A stretch of 20,642 bases of DNA from UBA6544 sp049601975 (GTDB taxonomy: Bacteria; Pseudomonadota; Alphaproteobacteria; UBA8366), in contig JBMYRC010000069.1 of NCBI GenBank assembly GCA_049601975.1, forward strand, positions 1 through 20,642, read 5' to 3'. Positions 7,325 to 15,038 of the stretch are shown piece by piece. The position numbers and the translations under genes are program-made. Every line of letters begins with the position of its first letter. The stretch's first letter is position 1. The notes below the pieces were generated by a model. That model did no database searches and was not told the DNA's origin. It saw nothing but the letters and a program-made list of their open reading frames with translations.

Positions 7325-9298
7325 TTAGAGGCTACGGGATAATTCCGGGTACTCGGCAACAATTTTTTCGAAGCGTTCGCGGATCGATCCACCGTTCGGA
7401 TCGTCGCCGACAGCTTCGAACAATCGATGTTTCATGAAGAAGCGCCAATGTACCGGAAGACCCGAGAGTAGGTCGCTGAGTGTCGCGTAATTCTCGTCGG
7501 TCCAGATACTTTCGAATTCGTCCCGCTCGGGCCCGAAATCAAAAAAGTTGGTTTTCCGGGCGGTGCTCATGTTGTGGCGACGTGCCATGGTCGCGGGCTC
7601 GCTATAGCCACCGTTTTCCAGCACTACGCCATAGGAATTCGAAGCTTCGTCGTCGGTGACAAAGCCGCTCCGCACATCCCGGACTACGGCTTCGGGATCA
7701 CGCTCCAACGGGTCGCCCCAACCGCCGGAGCCGCCCGATGCGACATGAACGATGTCGCCGGGTCCGATGGTTAGGATATCCGTATTGCCAAGATTGACTT
7801 CTTGATTGCCGCCGGGGTTCAGGAGGAAGACCGAGTTACGACCAGCCTTTCCGTTGAGCACACCCCAGGACCGAAACCGGGTGCGGTCACGGTTGCGGGC
7901 GGTGATTTTGGTGTTCGGTGCCTGCGCCTGGAACCGCATTTCCGTCGCCAATCCGCCGCGATGTTTCCCAGCTCCGCCGGAATTTTGGGCGAGACCATAG
8001 CGGATAATTTTGATTGGCACTTCTGCTTCGTTGATCTCGACCGGTGTGTTCTTCAGGAAGGAACTGTTGGCACCAGACCCTTCGGCGCCGTCTTCCGCCG
8101 GATTGCCGCCGGCCCCGCCGGAGATCGGGCCGATTGAGGCAACGACCCGGCGGCTTGTCCTATTGTCGACGCTGTTGACGTTCATGATCGGGCCACCGCT
8201 GCACGGCGATGCGGGCAGTCGATCCGGGGCCGCCTGGACGAACGCGCCGAAGGTGATCTCTTGCAGGCGCATGGAGGAGAGTGTGCGCATACCGACCGCG
8301 GCCGGGAATTCTGGATTGACGATGGTGCCTTTCGGTAAAATGCAGCGGCACACCCGGGTGACCCCTGAATTCAGGAACAAGGTCGGGTCGAGCGTATAGA
8401 GCACGTAGACGAGGCCGACCAGCATCATGACGTGACGTTCTTCGCCGCCGGTCGGAATGTTCATCGACGATTCGAGCTGCGGGTCACTGGTTGAGAAATC
8501 AAAGACGCATGAATCGCTTTCGATTGTCAGGTTGAGGGCAATCCGGCATGGCCAGCCGTCGACGGCGTCTTCGTCCATGTAATCCGCGAAGAAATACTCT
8601 CCGTCCGGAAGACCGCTGATGATCGCACGAGCCTGCGTCTCGGCGTAATCGAGGAGGTCGTCGATACCGTCGCGAAAGGTGTCGATCCCGAATTTTTCGA
8701 TCATCTCGTGAACGCGGCGCTCGCCGGTATTTACCGCCGCGAGCTGAGCTTTCAAATCGCCCCAGTTTTGCTCCGGCATGCGGACATTGGTGAGCAAAAT
8801 ATCGAGCACATCCTGATTGATCTCACCGCCCCGCATGATCTTCGTCGGTGGAATACGGATGCCTTCCTGATGCACTTCGGTGAGGGTACGTGACAGGCTG
8901 GCGGGCACAGCACCACCCACATCGGTGTTATGGATATGGCCGACGGCGAAGCACGCGATCTCACCTTTGTGGAAGATCGGCTTCCAGATATGCATGTCCG
9001 GCGTATGGGTGCACACAAACCCGCTATATGGATCGTTGGTGATGCAAATGTCACCTTCTTCGTAGCGATCGATAGATTTGATCACGTTGCCGTAATTCAT
9101 GCCGACGAACCACGTCGCACCCAGTTCCGTCGGTGTGGCGAAGGTGAAACCTTCGGCAGTCGTTAGCCCAGTGGTGAAATCCTCGGTCTCCTTGACGAAG
9201 GTTGAGTGCGCCGTGCGGTAGAGCGTATAGGCCATGCTCTCGGCGGCGGCCACGCAATGGTTCTTCAGAATTTCGAGTGTGATCTTGTCGATCGCCAT
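7325..9298 (-). CDS. hyuB: Hydantoinase B / oxoprolinase family subunit
   Basis: A 657-aa protein with one full-length Hydantoinase_B domain. It begins DKITLEILKNHCVAAAESMA. Further motifs are NDPYSGFVCTHTPDMHIWKP (88-107) and GHIHNTDVGG (120-129), where most relatives have HHxDVGG, so one histidine is replaced by Asn124. The C-terminal part has NSGGAGKHRGG and VASGGSGGWGDPLERD, both typical of the family. With HyuA it forms an ATP-dependent amidohydrolase acting on N-methylhydantoin, 5-oxoproline or similar cyclic amides, or an acetone-carboxylase-like complex. The ATG at 9298 begins 2 bases after the hyuA stop, with GGAGG inside the end of hyuA. A longer N-terminal reading to 9475 would overlap hyuA and is not credible. 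Confidence 0.92.
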   Translation of the reverse strand: MAIDKITLEILKNHCVAAAESMAYTLYRTAHSTFVKETEDFTTGLTTAEGFTFATPTELGATWFVGMNYGNVIKSIDRYEEGDICITNDPYSGFVCTHTPDMHIWKPIFHKGEIACFAVGHIHNTDVGGAVPASLSRTLTEVHQEGIRIPPTKIMRGGEINQDVLDILLTNVRMPEQNWGDLKAQLAAVNTGERRVHEMIEKFGIDTFRDGIDDLLDYAETQARAIISGLPDGEYFFADYMDEDAVDGWPCRIALNLTIESDSCVFDFSTSDPQLESSMNIPTGGEERHVMMLVGLVYVLYTLDPTLFLNSGVTRVCRCILPKGTIVNPEFPAAVGMRTLSSMRLQEITFGAFVQAAPDRLPASPCSGGPIMNVNSVDNRTSRRVVASIGPISGGAGGNPAEDGAEGSGANSSFLKNTPVEINEAEVPIKIIRYGLAQNSGGAGKHRGGLATEMRFQAQAPNTKITARNRDRTRFRSWGVLNGKAGRNSVFLLNPGGNQEVNLGNTDILTIGPGDIVHVASGGSGGWGDPLERDPEAVVRDVRSGFVTDDEASNSYGVVLENGGYSEPATMARRHNMSTARKTNFFDFGPERDEFESIWTDENYATLSDLLSGLPVHWRFFMKHRLFEAVGDDPNGGSIRERFEKIVAEYPELSRSL

Positions 9299-9300
9299 GG

Positions 9301-11343
9301 TCAGGCCTCCAAATTCAGAATGAGGTTGCCAAGTGCATCCACCTCGACCCGGAAGCCCTCGAGGATACAGCTTGTCGTATCGTCCTGCGCGACGATTGCA
9401 GGGCCGTTGAAAGATTGGCCGGCCCGCAAGTCCCCGCGCCGGTAAATGTCCGCCTGGCGTTCCTCGCCGTCGCAATAGACGGGTGTTTGCCCGATGGGAC
9501 TGGGCGGTGCGTCGGAAGTTTCCAAGGGTGATATTTCGGGCTTCGGTGGGACGCCGGAGATAATGAGCCGTAAATTGATGATTTGAAGCGGTGCGGCTTC
9601 GTCCGCATATTCGTAGAGCCGAGTGTGTTCGTGATGAAACGCCGCGACGAGAGCATCAATATTCCCGTCTTCTATCCAAGCTCTCTCAAGCGGCGTGTCG
9701 ATTTCATAGGATTGCCCGCGGTAACGCATATCGGCGGAGACTTTGAGGATCGGCTCGCCGCTGAAACCTTGCTCGTCCTTTAACCAATGAAGCGCGCGTT
9801 CTTGTAACTCGACCAGTGCTTCCTGTAATTTATCAGCGACTTCGTCTTTAAGGTCCGCATAGATTGTCCGGATGAAATCGTTGCGCACGTCGGCAATGAG
9901 TCCGCCGAAGGCGCTGAGCACGCCCGGTGTCATCGGGACGATGACCCGTCGCATACCGAGCTCGCGCGCGACGAAACAAGCCATCATCGGTCCGGCTCCG
10001 CCGAACGCGATCAGGTCGAGTTCGCGGGGGTCGATCCCGTGGCGCGATACTAATTTGCTGACCTCCAAATACATGCCAGAGATCGCCACACGGATGATCG
10101 CTTCTGCGGTGTCTTCGCAGGAGAGTCCAATTTGTCTGGCAATTACGTCGATTGCGCTTCTGGCTTTGTCGACGTCGAGTTGGACGGCGCTGTACCCGAG
10201 CGCAGACGCACCGAGAAAGCCGGTGACGACAAAGGCATCGGTAATGGTCGCGCGCTCGCCACCCAAGCCATAGCATGCGGGGCCGGGGGTTGAGCCCGCG
10301 CTTTCCGGGCCAACCTTGAGGACGCCTTGCGGGTCGACCCAGGCGATGGAGCCGCCACCTTCGCCGATAGACGTGACGGAGACGGTCGGGATGTGGATCG
10401 GAAAATCGCCGATCATCTCTCCGACCCTGTATTGTGGCACTCCCGCGCGGATGATGGCGACGTCAGCGCTGGTCCCGCCAACATCGAGGCTCATGGCGGC
10501 GGCGGATTTCGTTCCACGCGCGATGCTGGCGGCGCCGATCACGCCGGAAGCGGTGCCGGACAGAAGCATTTGTGCGCATTCGGTTTTGCCAAGTTCCGCC
10601 GTCATGACGCCGCCGTTCGATTTCGTCAGCATCGGCTCCGCCGGAACGCCCACACTCTTCAAGGCGTCTTGGAAGGCGGTCAGATAATGAGCGACGCGCG
10701 GTTGCACGTATCCCGCGACAACGGCGGTCACCGTGCGCTCGTACTCGCGGATGACGGGCCAGACATCACCGGCGCAAGTCACGGATAGGTCCGGGGCTTC
10801 AGCGCGGATAATTTCCGCGACGCGGCGTTCATGTGCGGGATTACGGTATGCATGGAGGAGTGAGACGACAACGCCGTCGCCACCGACTTGGCGGACACGT
10901 GCGATGGCCTCGAGCACGCTGTCCTCGTCGAGGGGTTGGTCGATGCTGCCGTCGAAAAGCATACGCTCCCGGATGCCGAAAACCTTGTCACGGCTGACCA
11001 ACGGCGGCGCGCGGCGCGAAAGCAAATCGTAGGGATCGGGCATCTTCAGACGGGCAACTTCGAGCACGTCTTCGAATTCCGCCGTCGTGAAGAGGCAGAG
11101 CTTGATTCCCTTGCGTTGGATGACCGAATTGACCCCGACCGTCGTGCCGTGAGTGAAATAGTCGATCTCACTCGGCACGACACCATACCGCTCGCCGAGC
11201 GCCGCGACTCCGTCGATTACTTCTTGGCCAGGCAGGTCCGGAGTCGACAGCACTTTAAGCGTATGCATCGCTCCCGATTCCTCGTCAAAGACACAGAAAT
11301 CCGTGAACGTGCCGCCAATATCTACACCTACTCTGTATGTCAT
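9301..11343 (-). CDS. hyuA: Hydantoinase A / oxoprolinase family ATP-dependent subunit
   Basis: A 680-aa subunit of normal length. The N-terminal actin-like ATPase phosphate loop is VDIGGTFTDF (residues 7-16), followed by THGTTVGVNSVIQRKG (64-79) and later MSLDVGGTSADVAII, the second nucleotide-binding signature. LIAFGGAGPMMACFVARELG lies in the Hydantoinase_A domain, and the C-terminal GPAIVAQDDTTSCI segment is normal for the family. The protein activates a cyclic amide with ATP so that the paired HyuB can open the ring in the cytoplasm. The ATG at 11343 has only a weak AAAGA-type ribosome binding site. The gene heads a minus-strand operon hyuA-hyuB-VOC, divergent from the ycaQ-type gene across only 62 bases. 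Confidence 0.93.
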   Translation of the reverse strand: MTYRVGVDIGGTFTDFCVFDEESGAMHTLKVLSTPDLPGQEVIDGVAALGERYGVVPSEIDYFTHGTTVGVNSVIQRKGIKLCLFTTAEFEDVLEVARLKMPDPYDLLSRRAPPLVSRDKVFGIRERMLFDGSIDQPLDEDSVLEAIARVRQVGGDGVVVSLLHAYRNPAHERRVAEIIRAEAPDLSVTCAGDVWPVIREYERTVTAVVAGYVQPRVAHYLTAFQDALKSVGVPAEPMLTKSNGGVMTAELGKTECAQMLLSGTASGVIGAASIARGTKSAAAMSLDVGGTSADVAIIRAGVPQYRVGEMIGDFPIHIPTVSVTSIGEGGGSIAWVDPQGVLKVGPESAGSTPGPACYGLGGERATITDAFVVTGFLGASALGYSAVQLDVDKARSAIDVIARQIGLSCEDTAEAIIRVAISGMYLEVSKLVSRHGIDPRELDLIAFGGAGPMMACFVARELGMRRVIVPMTPGVLSAFGGLIADVRNDFIRTIYADLKDEVADKLQEALVELQERALHWLKDEQGFSGEPILKVSADMRYRGQSYEIDTPLERAWIEDGNIDALVAAFHHEHTRLYEYADEAAPLQIINLRLIISGVPPKPEISPLETSDAPPSPIGQTPVYCDGEERQADIYRRGDLRAGQSFNGPAIVAQDDTTSCILEGFRVEVDALGNLILNLEA

Positions 11344-11362
11344 GGCAGAGATTGTCTTTCGG

Positions 11363-11377
11363 TGACCCGAGAGGTCA
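11363..11377. promoter_or_regulatory. Small dyad in the hyuA/ycaQ divergent gap
   Basis: TGACC (11363-11367) and GGTCA (11373-11377) form a 5-base dyad with a 5-base spacer. A second dyad, CTCGTT (11381-11386) and AACGAG (11396-11401), follows directly. The 62-base gap must hold the promoters of both divergent genes, so either dyad could be an operator. The TGACC half-site also occurs in the dyad at 4394-4419 with a different spacing. The arms are short and chance is a real alternative. Confidence 0.25.
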
Positions 11378-11405
11378 AGCCTCGTTCAAGCCAGAAACGA
11401 GCTAA

Positions 11406-12650
11406 ATGTTGACCCTGTCCGATTCGATATCGAATATTCCGTCTATGAAGGGATCTTCATCATCACCATTGCTCATCACGAACGCGCAAGCGCGCAAACT
11501 ATTCCTCGAACGCCAAGGACTCTCGGCACCCGTGCGGAGTAAACTCTCGACTGACGGATTACTGGAGACGATCCGCGCCTTGGGGTTTGTGCAAGTGGAC
11601 AGTATCAACACCGTCGCGCGCGCCCATCACATGATCTTGTTTGCCCGAAACCAAACCTATCGCATGGATCAGCTCATCCATTTGCTGGAAACCGAGCGCG
11701 CGCTTTTTGAACATTGGACCCACGACGCATCCGTCATTCCGGTCGAGTTTTTCCCGTATTGGCGCCACCGCTTCCAAAGAGACAAGCCAGCACTGCTCGG
11801 TCGCTGGCGTAAAGCGCGTCATGAGGGCTTTGAGGAAATCTTCGAGAAAATTCTGACTCAAGTCCGACGCGATGGGCCCACGATGTCGCGGGATATTGGT
11901 ACGAAACGCAAGACCGGGCGTGGTTGGTGGGATTGGCATCCCGAGAAGACCGCGCTGGAGTTTCATTGGCGCACAGGCAATCTCGCTATTGCTGGTCGTG
12001 AGGGCTTCCAGAAAATTTACGACGTCACGGAGAATGTCATTCCGAAGCGTCACCGCGAAGCACGAGTAAAGGAGGTTGCATTCGTCGATTGGGCTTGCCG
12101 GTCGGCGCTAGAACGCCTCGGAATGGCGACATCGGGAGAGCTAGCGGCATTTTGGGATTTGGTGACGACTAAGGAATCGGCCGAATGGTGCCGAGACGCG
12201 CTGGCGACTGGCGCTTTGATAGAGGTTTTAGTCGAGGGTGACGGAGAGCGGAAACCGACCAAGGCCTTCGCTTTTCCCGATTTGGCGGAGCGCCTGACTG
12301 ATTTGCCGGAAGCTCTCGACCGCATTCGGGTTCTGTCGCCCTTCGATCCCTTGATCCGGGACCGGAAGCGCTGTTTGCGTCTCTTCGGGTTCGACTACCG
12401 GATCGAAATATTCGTCCCCGAAGCGAAACGCCAATACGGGTATTATGTATTCCCGTTGCTGGAAGGTGACCGTTTTATTGGCCGCATCGATATGAAGCAT
12501 CAAAAAGGCGTTTTATCCATCACTGGATTTTGGCCGGAACCCGGGGTGAAGATGGGGAGGGGACGCAAGGCCGCGCTTGAGGCCGAGCTGGATCGACAGC
12601 GCCGATTTGTCGGTGCCGAGAGCATAGTGTTCAACTGTACACTCGATTAG
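11406..12650 (+). CDS. ycaQ: YcaQ/AlkX-type winged-helix DNA glycosylase (interstrand crosslink repair)
   Basis: A 414-aa protein of the HTH_42 family. LITNAQARKLFL (residues 23-34) begins the first winged helix, and ALGFVQVDSINTVARAHH carries Gln63-Val-Asp65, the Q-x-D catalytic motif of the AlkX/YcaQ branch, rather than the QxQ of AlkZ. Later segments include EHWTHDASVIP, RVLSPFDPLIRDRKR and GYYVFPLLEGDRFIGRIDMK, all family-typical. Such enzymes excise N7-alkylated purines and unhook DNA crosslinks made by nitrogen-mustard-like agents. The ATG at 11406 has no clear ribosome binding site. Met14 at 11445 is an alternative that keeps the whole conserved core. It ends 2 bases from the convergent stop of the deacetylase-family pseudogene, with no terminator between. 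Confidence 0.9.
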   Translation: MLTLSDSISNIPSMKGSSSSPLLITNAQARKLFLERQGLSAPVRSKLSTDGLLETIRALGFVQVDSINTVARAHHMILFARNQTYRMDQLIHLLETERALFEHWTHDASVIPVEFFPYWRHRFQRDKPALLGRWRKARHEGFEEIFEKILTQVRRDGPTMSRDIGTKRKTGRGWWDWHPEKTALEFHWRTGNLAIAGREGFQKIYDVTENVIPKRHREARVKEVAFVDWACRSALERLGMATSGELAAFWDLVTTKESAEWCRDALATGALIEVLVEGDGERKPTKAFAFPDLAERLTDLPEALDRIRVLSPFDPLIRDRKRCLRLFGFDYRIEIFVPEAKRQYGYYVFPLLEGDRFIGRIDMKHQKGVLSITGFWPEPGVKMGRGRKAALEAELDRQRRFVGAESIVFNCTLD

Positions 12651-12652
12651 GT

Positions 12653-13573
12653 CTATTCGTTCAGTCCCTTTCCGGGATAAGGATGCGTCGCGACCCAGTG
12701 CTGTGCGATATCCAAGCGGCGCGTGATCCAAACATCGGGCTTATCCATGACGTAATCGAGGAACCGTTTCAGCGCCATGGCACGGGCCGGATGACCGATG
12801 ATCCGATTGTGCAGACCGATCGACATCATCTTCGGGTGGGTGGCGCCTTCTTCATAGAGCATGTCAAAAGCGTCACGGAAGAAAGCGAACAAGTCGTCCG
12901 CCGTACCCATCCAACCGACCAGCTTGCCGTCATTGTTGGTTAATGAGTAGGGCACGATGAGATGCGGGTGTCCGTCGACGGTCTTCCAGAACGGGAGCTC
13001 ATCGCCGTAATAATCGCTATCGTAGAGAAATCCCCCGTGTTCCAATAACAGTCGTCGCGTGTGGGTGCTGGGGCCGTAGCGGCAATACCAACCTTGCGGC
13101 CTCTGCCCGGTGGATTTCTCCAAGGAGGCGACCGCCTTGCGGATATGGTCGCGTTCCTCGTCTTCGCTCAACTCGAAATGCTTGATCCAGCGCCAACCGT
13201 GTGAGCAGTCATCGGCATCGGACGTGCGGATGGCTTCGGCGATCTCCGGCGTGCGTTCCAAAGCCAGGGCGCAGGAAAACATGGTTAGTGTTAGGTCGCG
13301 TTCCTGGAACAGTCGCAACAACCGCCAAAATCAGACGTGACTGCCGTATTCGAACATGCTCTCGCCCGCCAGATCATGGCTGTCGAGGGCGGGCCTGCCG
13401 AAGGCTTCGGCCAGTTGCGTTTCCGTATAGCCTTCGCCGTCTTGCATGGAAGGCTCGGAGCCCTCTTCGACATTAATGACGAAATTCAGCGCGATGCGTG
13501 CGCCTACCGGCCATTTCGGGTCCGGCGGGTTGCGTCCATAGCCGACGAGGTCGCGGTCGTATCTCTCGGTCAT
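12653..13573 (-). pseudogene. PuuE-type polysaccharide deacetylase family gene with in-frame TGA at codon 81
   Basis: The reading frame spans 307 codons including the final stop. It starts at an ATG (13573) with GGGGAA 5 bases upstream and opens RDLVGYGRNPPDPKWP, then ARIALNFVINVEEGSEPS and AGESMFEYGSHV. At 13333-13331 a TGA replaces a codon that, from memory, is Gly in PuuE allantoinase and close relatives (YGSRAGVWRLL in PuuE; YGSHV-stop-FWRLLRLF here). The frame then continues undamaged for 222 codons after codon 84 through CSHGWRWIKHF, GWYCRYGPSTHTRRLL and KMMSIGLHNRIIGHPAR to HWVATHP. No frameshift is needed. PuuE is a metal-independent allantoinase; other relatives have unknown substrates. 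A GGA to TGA change would explain the break. A recent pseudogene or sequencing error is likeliest, and recoding is unlikely. It follows the GST gene by 30 bases. Confidence 0.82.
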
Positions 13574-13603
13574 GCGGGTTCCCCTATGCGGTTCGTTGTT
13601 CTG

Positions 13604-14290
13604 TCAATCTGTCATGGGGGGATTTCCCGGGAACATATTGCGATGCGATTCGGCATCCATCTCGGTCTTGAATTTGTGTCGTGCGGCGAGCTCTACTGCG
13701 CGCTCGGCTGCGGGGCGTGCGGTGATCTTATCAACCAGCCGTTTCAGGTGAGGGAAATCACCGAAAGCCTCGTGGGAGAGAACTCGTGGCATCAGCCGCG
13801 CCCAACCCCATGTCGCCATGTCTACGATGGTATAGATGTCGCCCAAAATATAGCGGCGGTCGGCGAGCCGGTCGTTGAGGATTCTGTAATGGCGTTTGGC
13901 CTCGAACGCGTAGCGGTTCAGCGCATAGGGAATTTTCTCCGGCGCATGAACCTGGAAATGAACGGATTGTCCGGAGTACGGACCGACCCCGGTCGCTACG
14001 AACATCAGCCAAGACAAAAAATCACCCCTCGCGGCATCTCCGGCGGGCGGCAGAAACTTTCCGGATTTTTCCGCGAGGTAGAGCAGAATGGCGTTGCTGT
14101 CGAAGACAGTGACATCGCCGTCAACGATGGTGGGAGCTTTGGCGTTCGGGTTAATTGCGAGATATCCGTCCGTGTGTTGTTCGCCTTTGCGGGTATCGAG
14201 AGGCACTGCTTCGTAGGCGAGCCCAGACTCCTCAAGGAAGAGCGCCACCTTCATCGGGTTCGGGCCGGTGTTGTAGTAAAATTTCAACAT
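13604..14290 (-). CDS. Glutathione S-transferase family protein (Nu/YfcG-like)
   Basis: A 228-aa cytosolic GST. The N-terminal thioredoxin-like domain begins MLKFYYNTGPNPMKVALFLEE, continues to INPNAKAPTIVDGD and ends in FDSNAILLYLAEKSGKFLPP, where Asp64-Ser65 take the glutathione gamma-glutamyl-binding position. The helical domain includes GPYSGQSVHFQVHAPEKIPY and YILGDIYTIVDMATWGW. The arrangement matches E. coli YfcG and the Nu class, which act as disulfide reductases or in detoxification. The ATG at 14290 has GGAGG 6-7 bases upstream. The gene lies 76 bases downstream of the broken PAS gene and 30 bases upstream of the broken deacetylase-family gene, and is intact itself. Confidence 0.92.
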   Translation of the reverse strand: MLKFYYNTGPNPMKVALFLEESGLAYEAVPLDTRKGEQHTDGYLAINPNAKAPTIVDGDVTVFDSNAILLYLAEKSGKFLPPAGDAARGDFLSWLMFVATGVGPYSGQSVHFQVHAPEKIPYALNRYAFEAKRHYRILNDRLADRRYILGDIYTIVDMATWGWARLMPRVLSHEAFGDFPHLKRLVDKITARPAAERAVELAARHKFKTEMDAESHRNMFPGNPPMTD

Positions 14291-14366
14291 TGTCTGCCTC
14301 CATCAAAAACTGTGGAGACAAACTTCCGACGGTTGGCGTGATTTGTCTAAACGTATCAGTTGGTCG

Positions 14367-14861
14367 CTATGCGACAAAGCGAGTGTTGAATTGGGATTGT
14401 TGGGCGTAAGGCCCGCTGCTGATTAATGCATGGATGCCGATAAATTGTTCTATCGGTTTTCCTGGTTCGCCAAGTGGCGCTAAAATTTGCTGGTATTCCG
14501 GTTGCGATAAGGGTCCGTTTTCCCAGTGGAAGTGTCGAAAACAGGGTTGCTTACTTTCGATCGACGTACAGAGTTGCGATTTCAGTTCCTCATAAATTTC
14601 TGAGGGCATGATTTCATCCAGATAGCGACTGGTGATTTCATATCCGACTATTTAATAGAATTGCGTTCCGGCAAGTCGAATTTTCGCGCGGTCAAATTTG
14701 CCGGCGGCATATTTCAAATCGAGTATGCAATTTCCGCTCAAGAGAGATCGAATATCCATTGGGTCGATATCGGCACGCGTCGGGATCAGATTTAAACCGC
14801 GTTTATCATTCCAGTAAGTTAGGAAATGTTTCAAACTGCCATTTAGGTTATCTGTAATCAT
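14367..14861 (-). pseudogene. PAS_5-type small PAS protein gene with in-frame TAA at codon 70
   Basis: A frame of 165 codons. It starts at an ATG (14861) with GAGG 7 bases upstream. The protein opens LKHFLTYWNDKRGLNLIPTR and continues ADIDPMDIRSLL, CILDLKY and AKIRLAGTQFY, the standard N-terminal half of PAS_5 proteins common in alphaproteobacteria. A TAA at 14654-14652 interrupts it. The same frame then continues IVGYEITSRYLDEIMPSEIYEEL, and QILAPLGEPGKPIEQFIG near the end is the usual last strand of the PAS fold. A one-base change such as GAA to TAA would produce this. The truncated 69-aa product would hold only half a PAS domain, so loss of function is likely. An internal start at the ATG at 14609 lacks a ribosome binding site. 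Its leader holds a possible site-masking structure. Confidence 0.8.
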
Positions 14862-14948
14862 GGTCAGGCCTCACGGAAGTATCGGTCGCTCACCGCCAAT
14901 TTCGATATCAGGCGGTAAACGGTCATCCATCGAGAATGATCGTGAGGC
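14862..14948 (-). promoter_or_regulatory. Structured leader that could mask the PAS gene ribosome binding site
   Basis: GCCTCACG (14868-14875) and CGTGAGGC (14941-14948) are perfect 8-base complements. On the minus strand the downstream copy, CGTGAGGC, contains the GAGG that serves as ribosome binding site 7 bases before the ATG at 14861. Between the arms lies a second stem, ACCGCC (14892-14897) with GGCGGT (14911-14916). A closed outer stem would bury the site, as in translational riboswitches or RNA thermometers. Only the complementarity is seen. Regulation is inferred. Confidence 0.4.
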
Positions 14949-15038
14949 AAAATAATTAAAAGACGGTTACGATGCCCGGAAGATTGAAAATACCGAACTT
15001 GAGTCGAAATTATCGATTACATTAAACGGGAAGAGCGC

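Noticed and set aside
9301..9475. N-terminal extension of hyuB into hyuA
   Set aside because: The extra 59 residues are arginine-rich, unlike the family, and are a shadow of hyuA. The ATG at 9298 has a good ribosome binding site.
12653..13321. Separate 222-aa deacetylase gene starting at a TTG
   Set aside because: It is in the same frame as the upstream 80 codons, lacks a ribosome binding site, and would miss the conserved N-terminal part of the family. It is the tail of the broken gene.
13331..13333. TGA in the PuuE-type frame as a selenocysteine codon
   Set aside because: The family has glycine here, not a redox cysteine. I see no convincing selenocysteine hairpin just downstream and no selenocysteine genes in the window.
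13337..14341. 334-residue plus-strand frame opposite the GST gene
   Set aside because: The minus strand encodes a clear GST and the PuuE-type N terminus over the same bases. The plus frame is a shadow with no family pattern.
14367..14609. Independent 80-aa gene
   Set aside because: It is in frame with the 69-aa N-terminal half and continues the same PAS fold. It has no ribosome binding site of its own.
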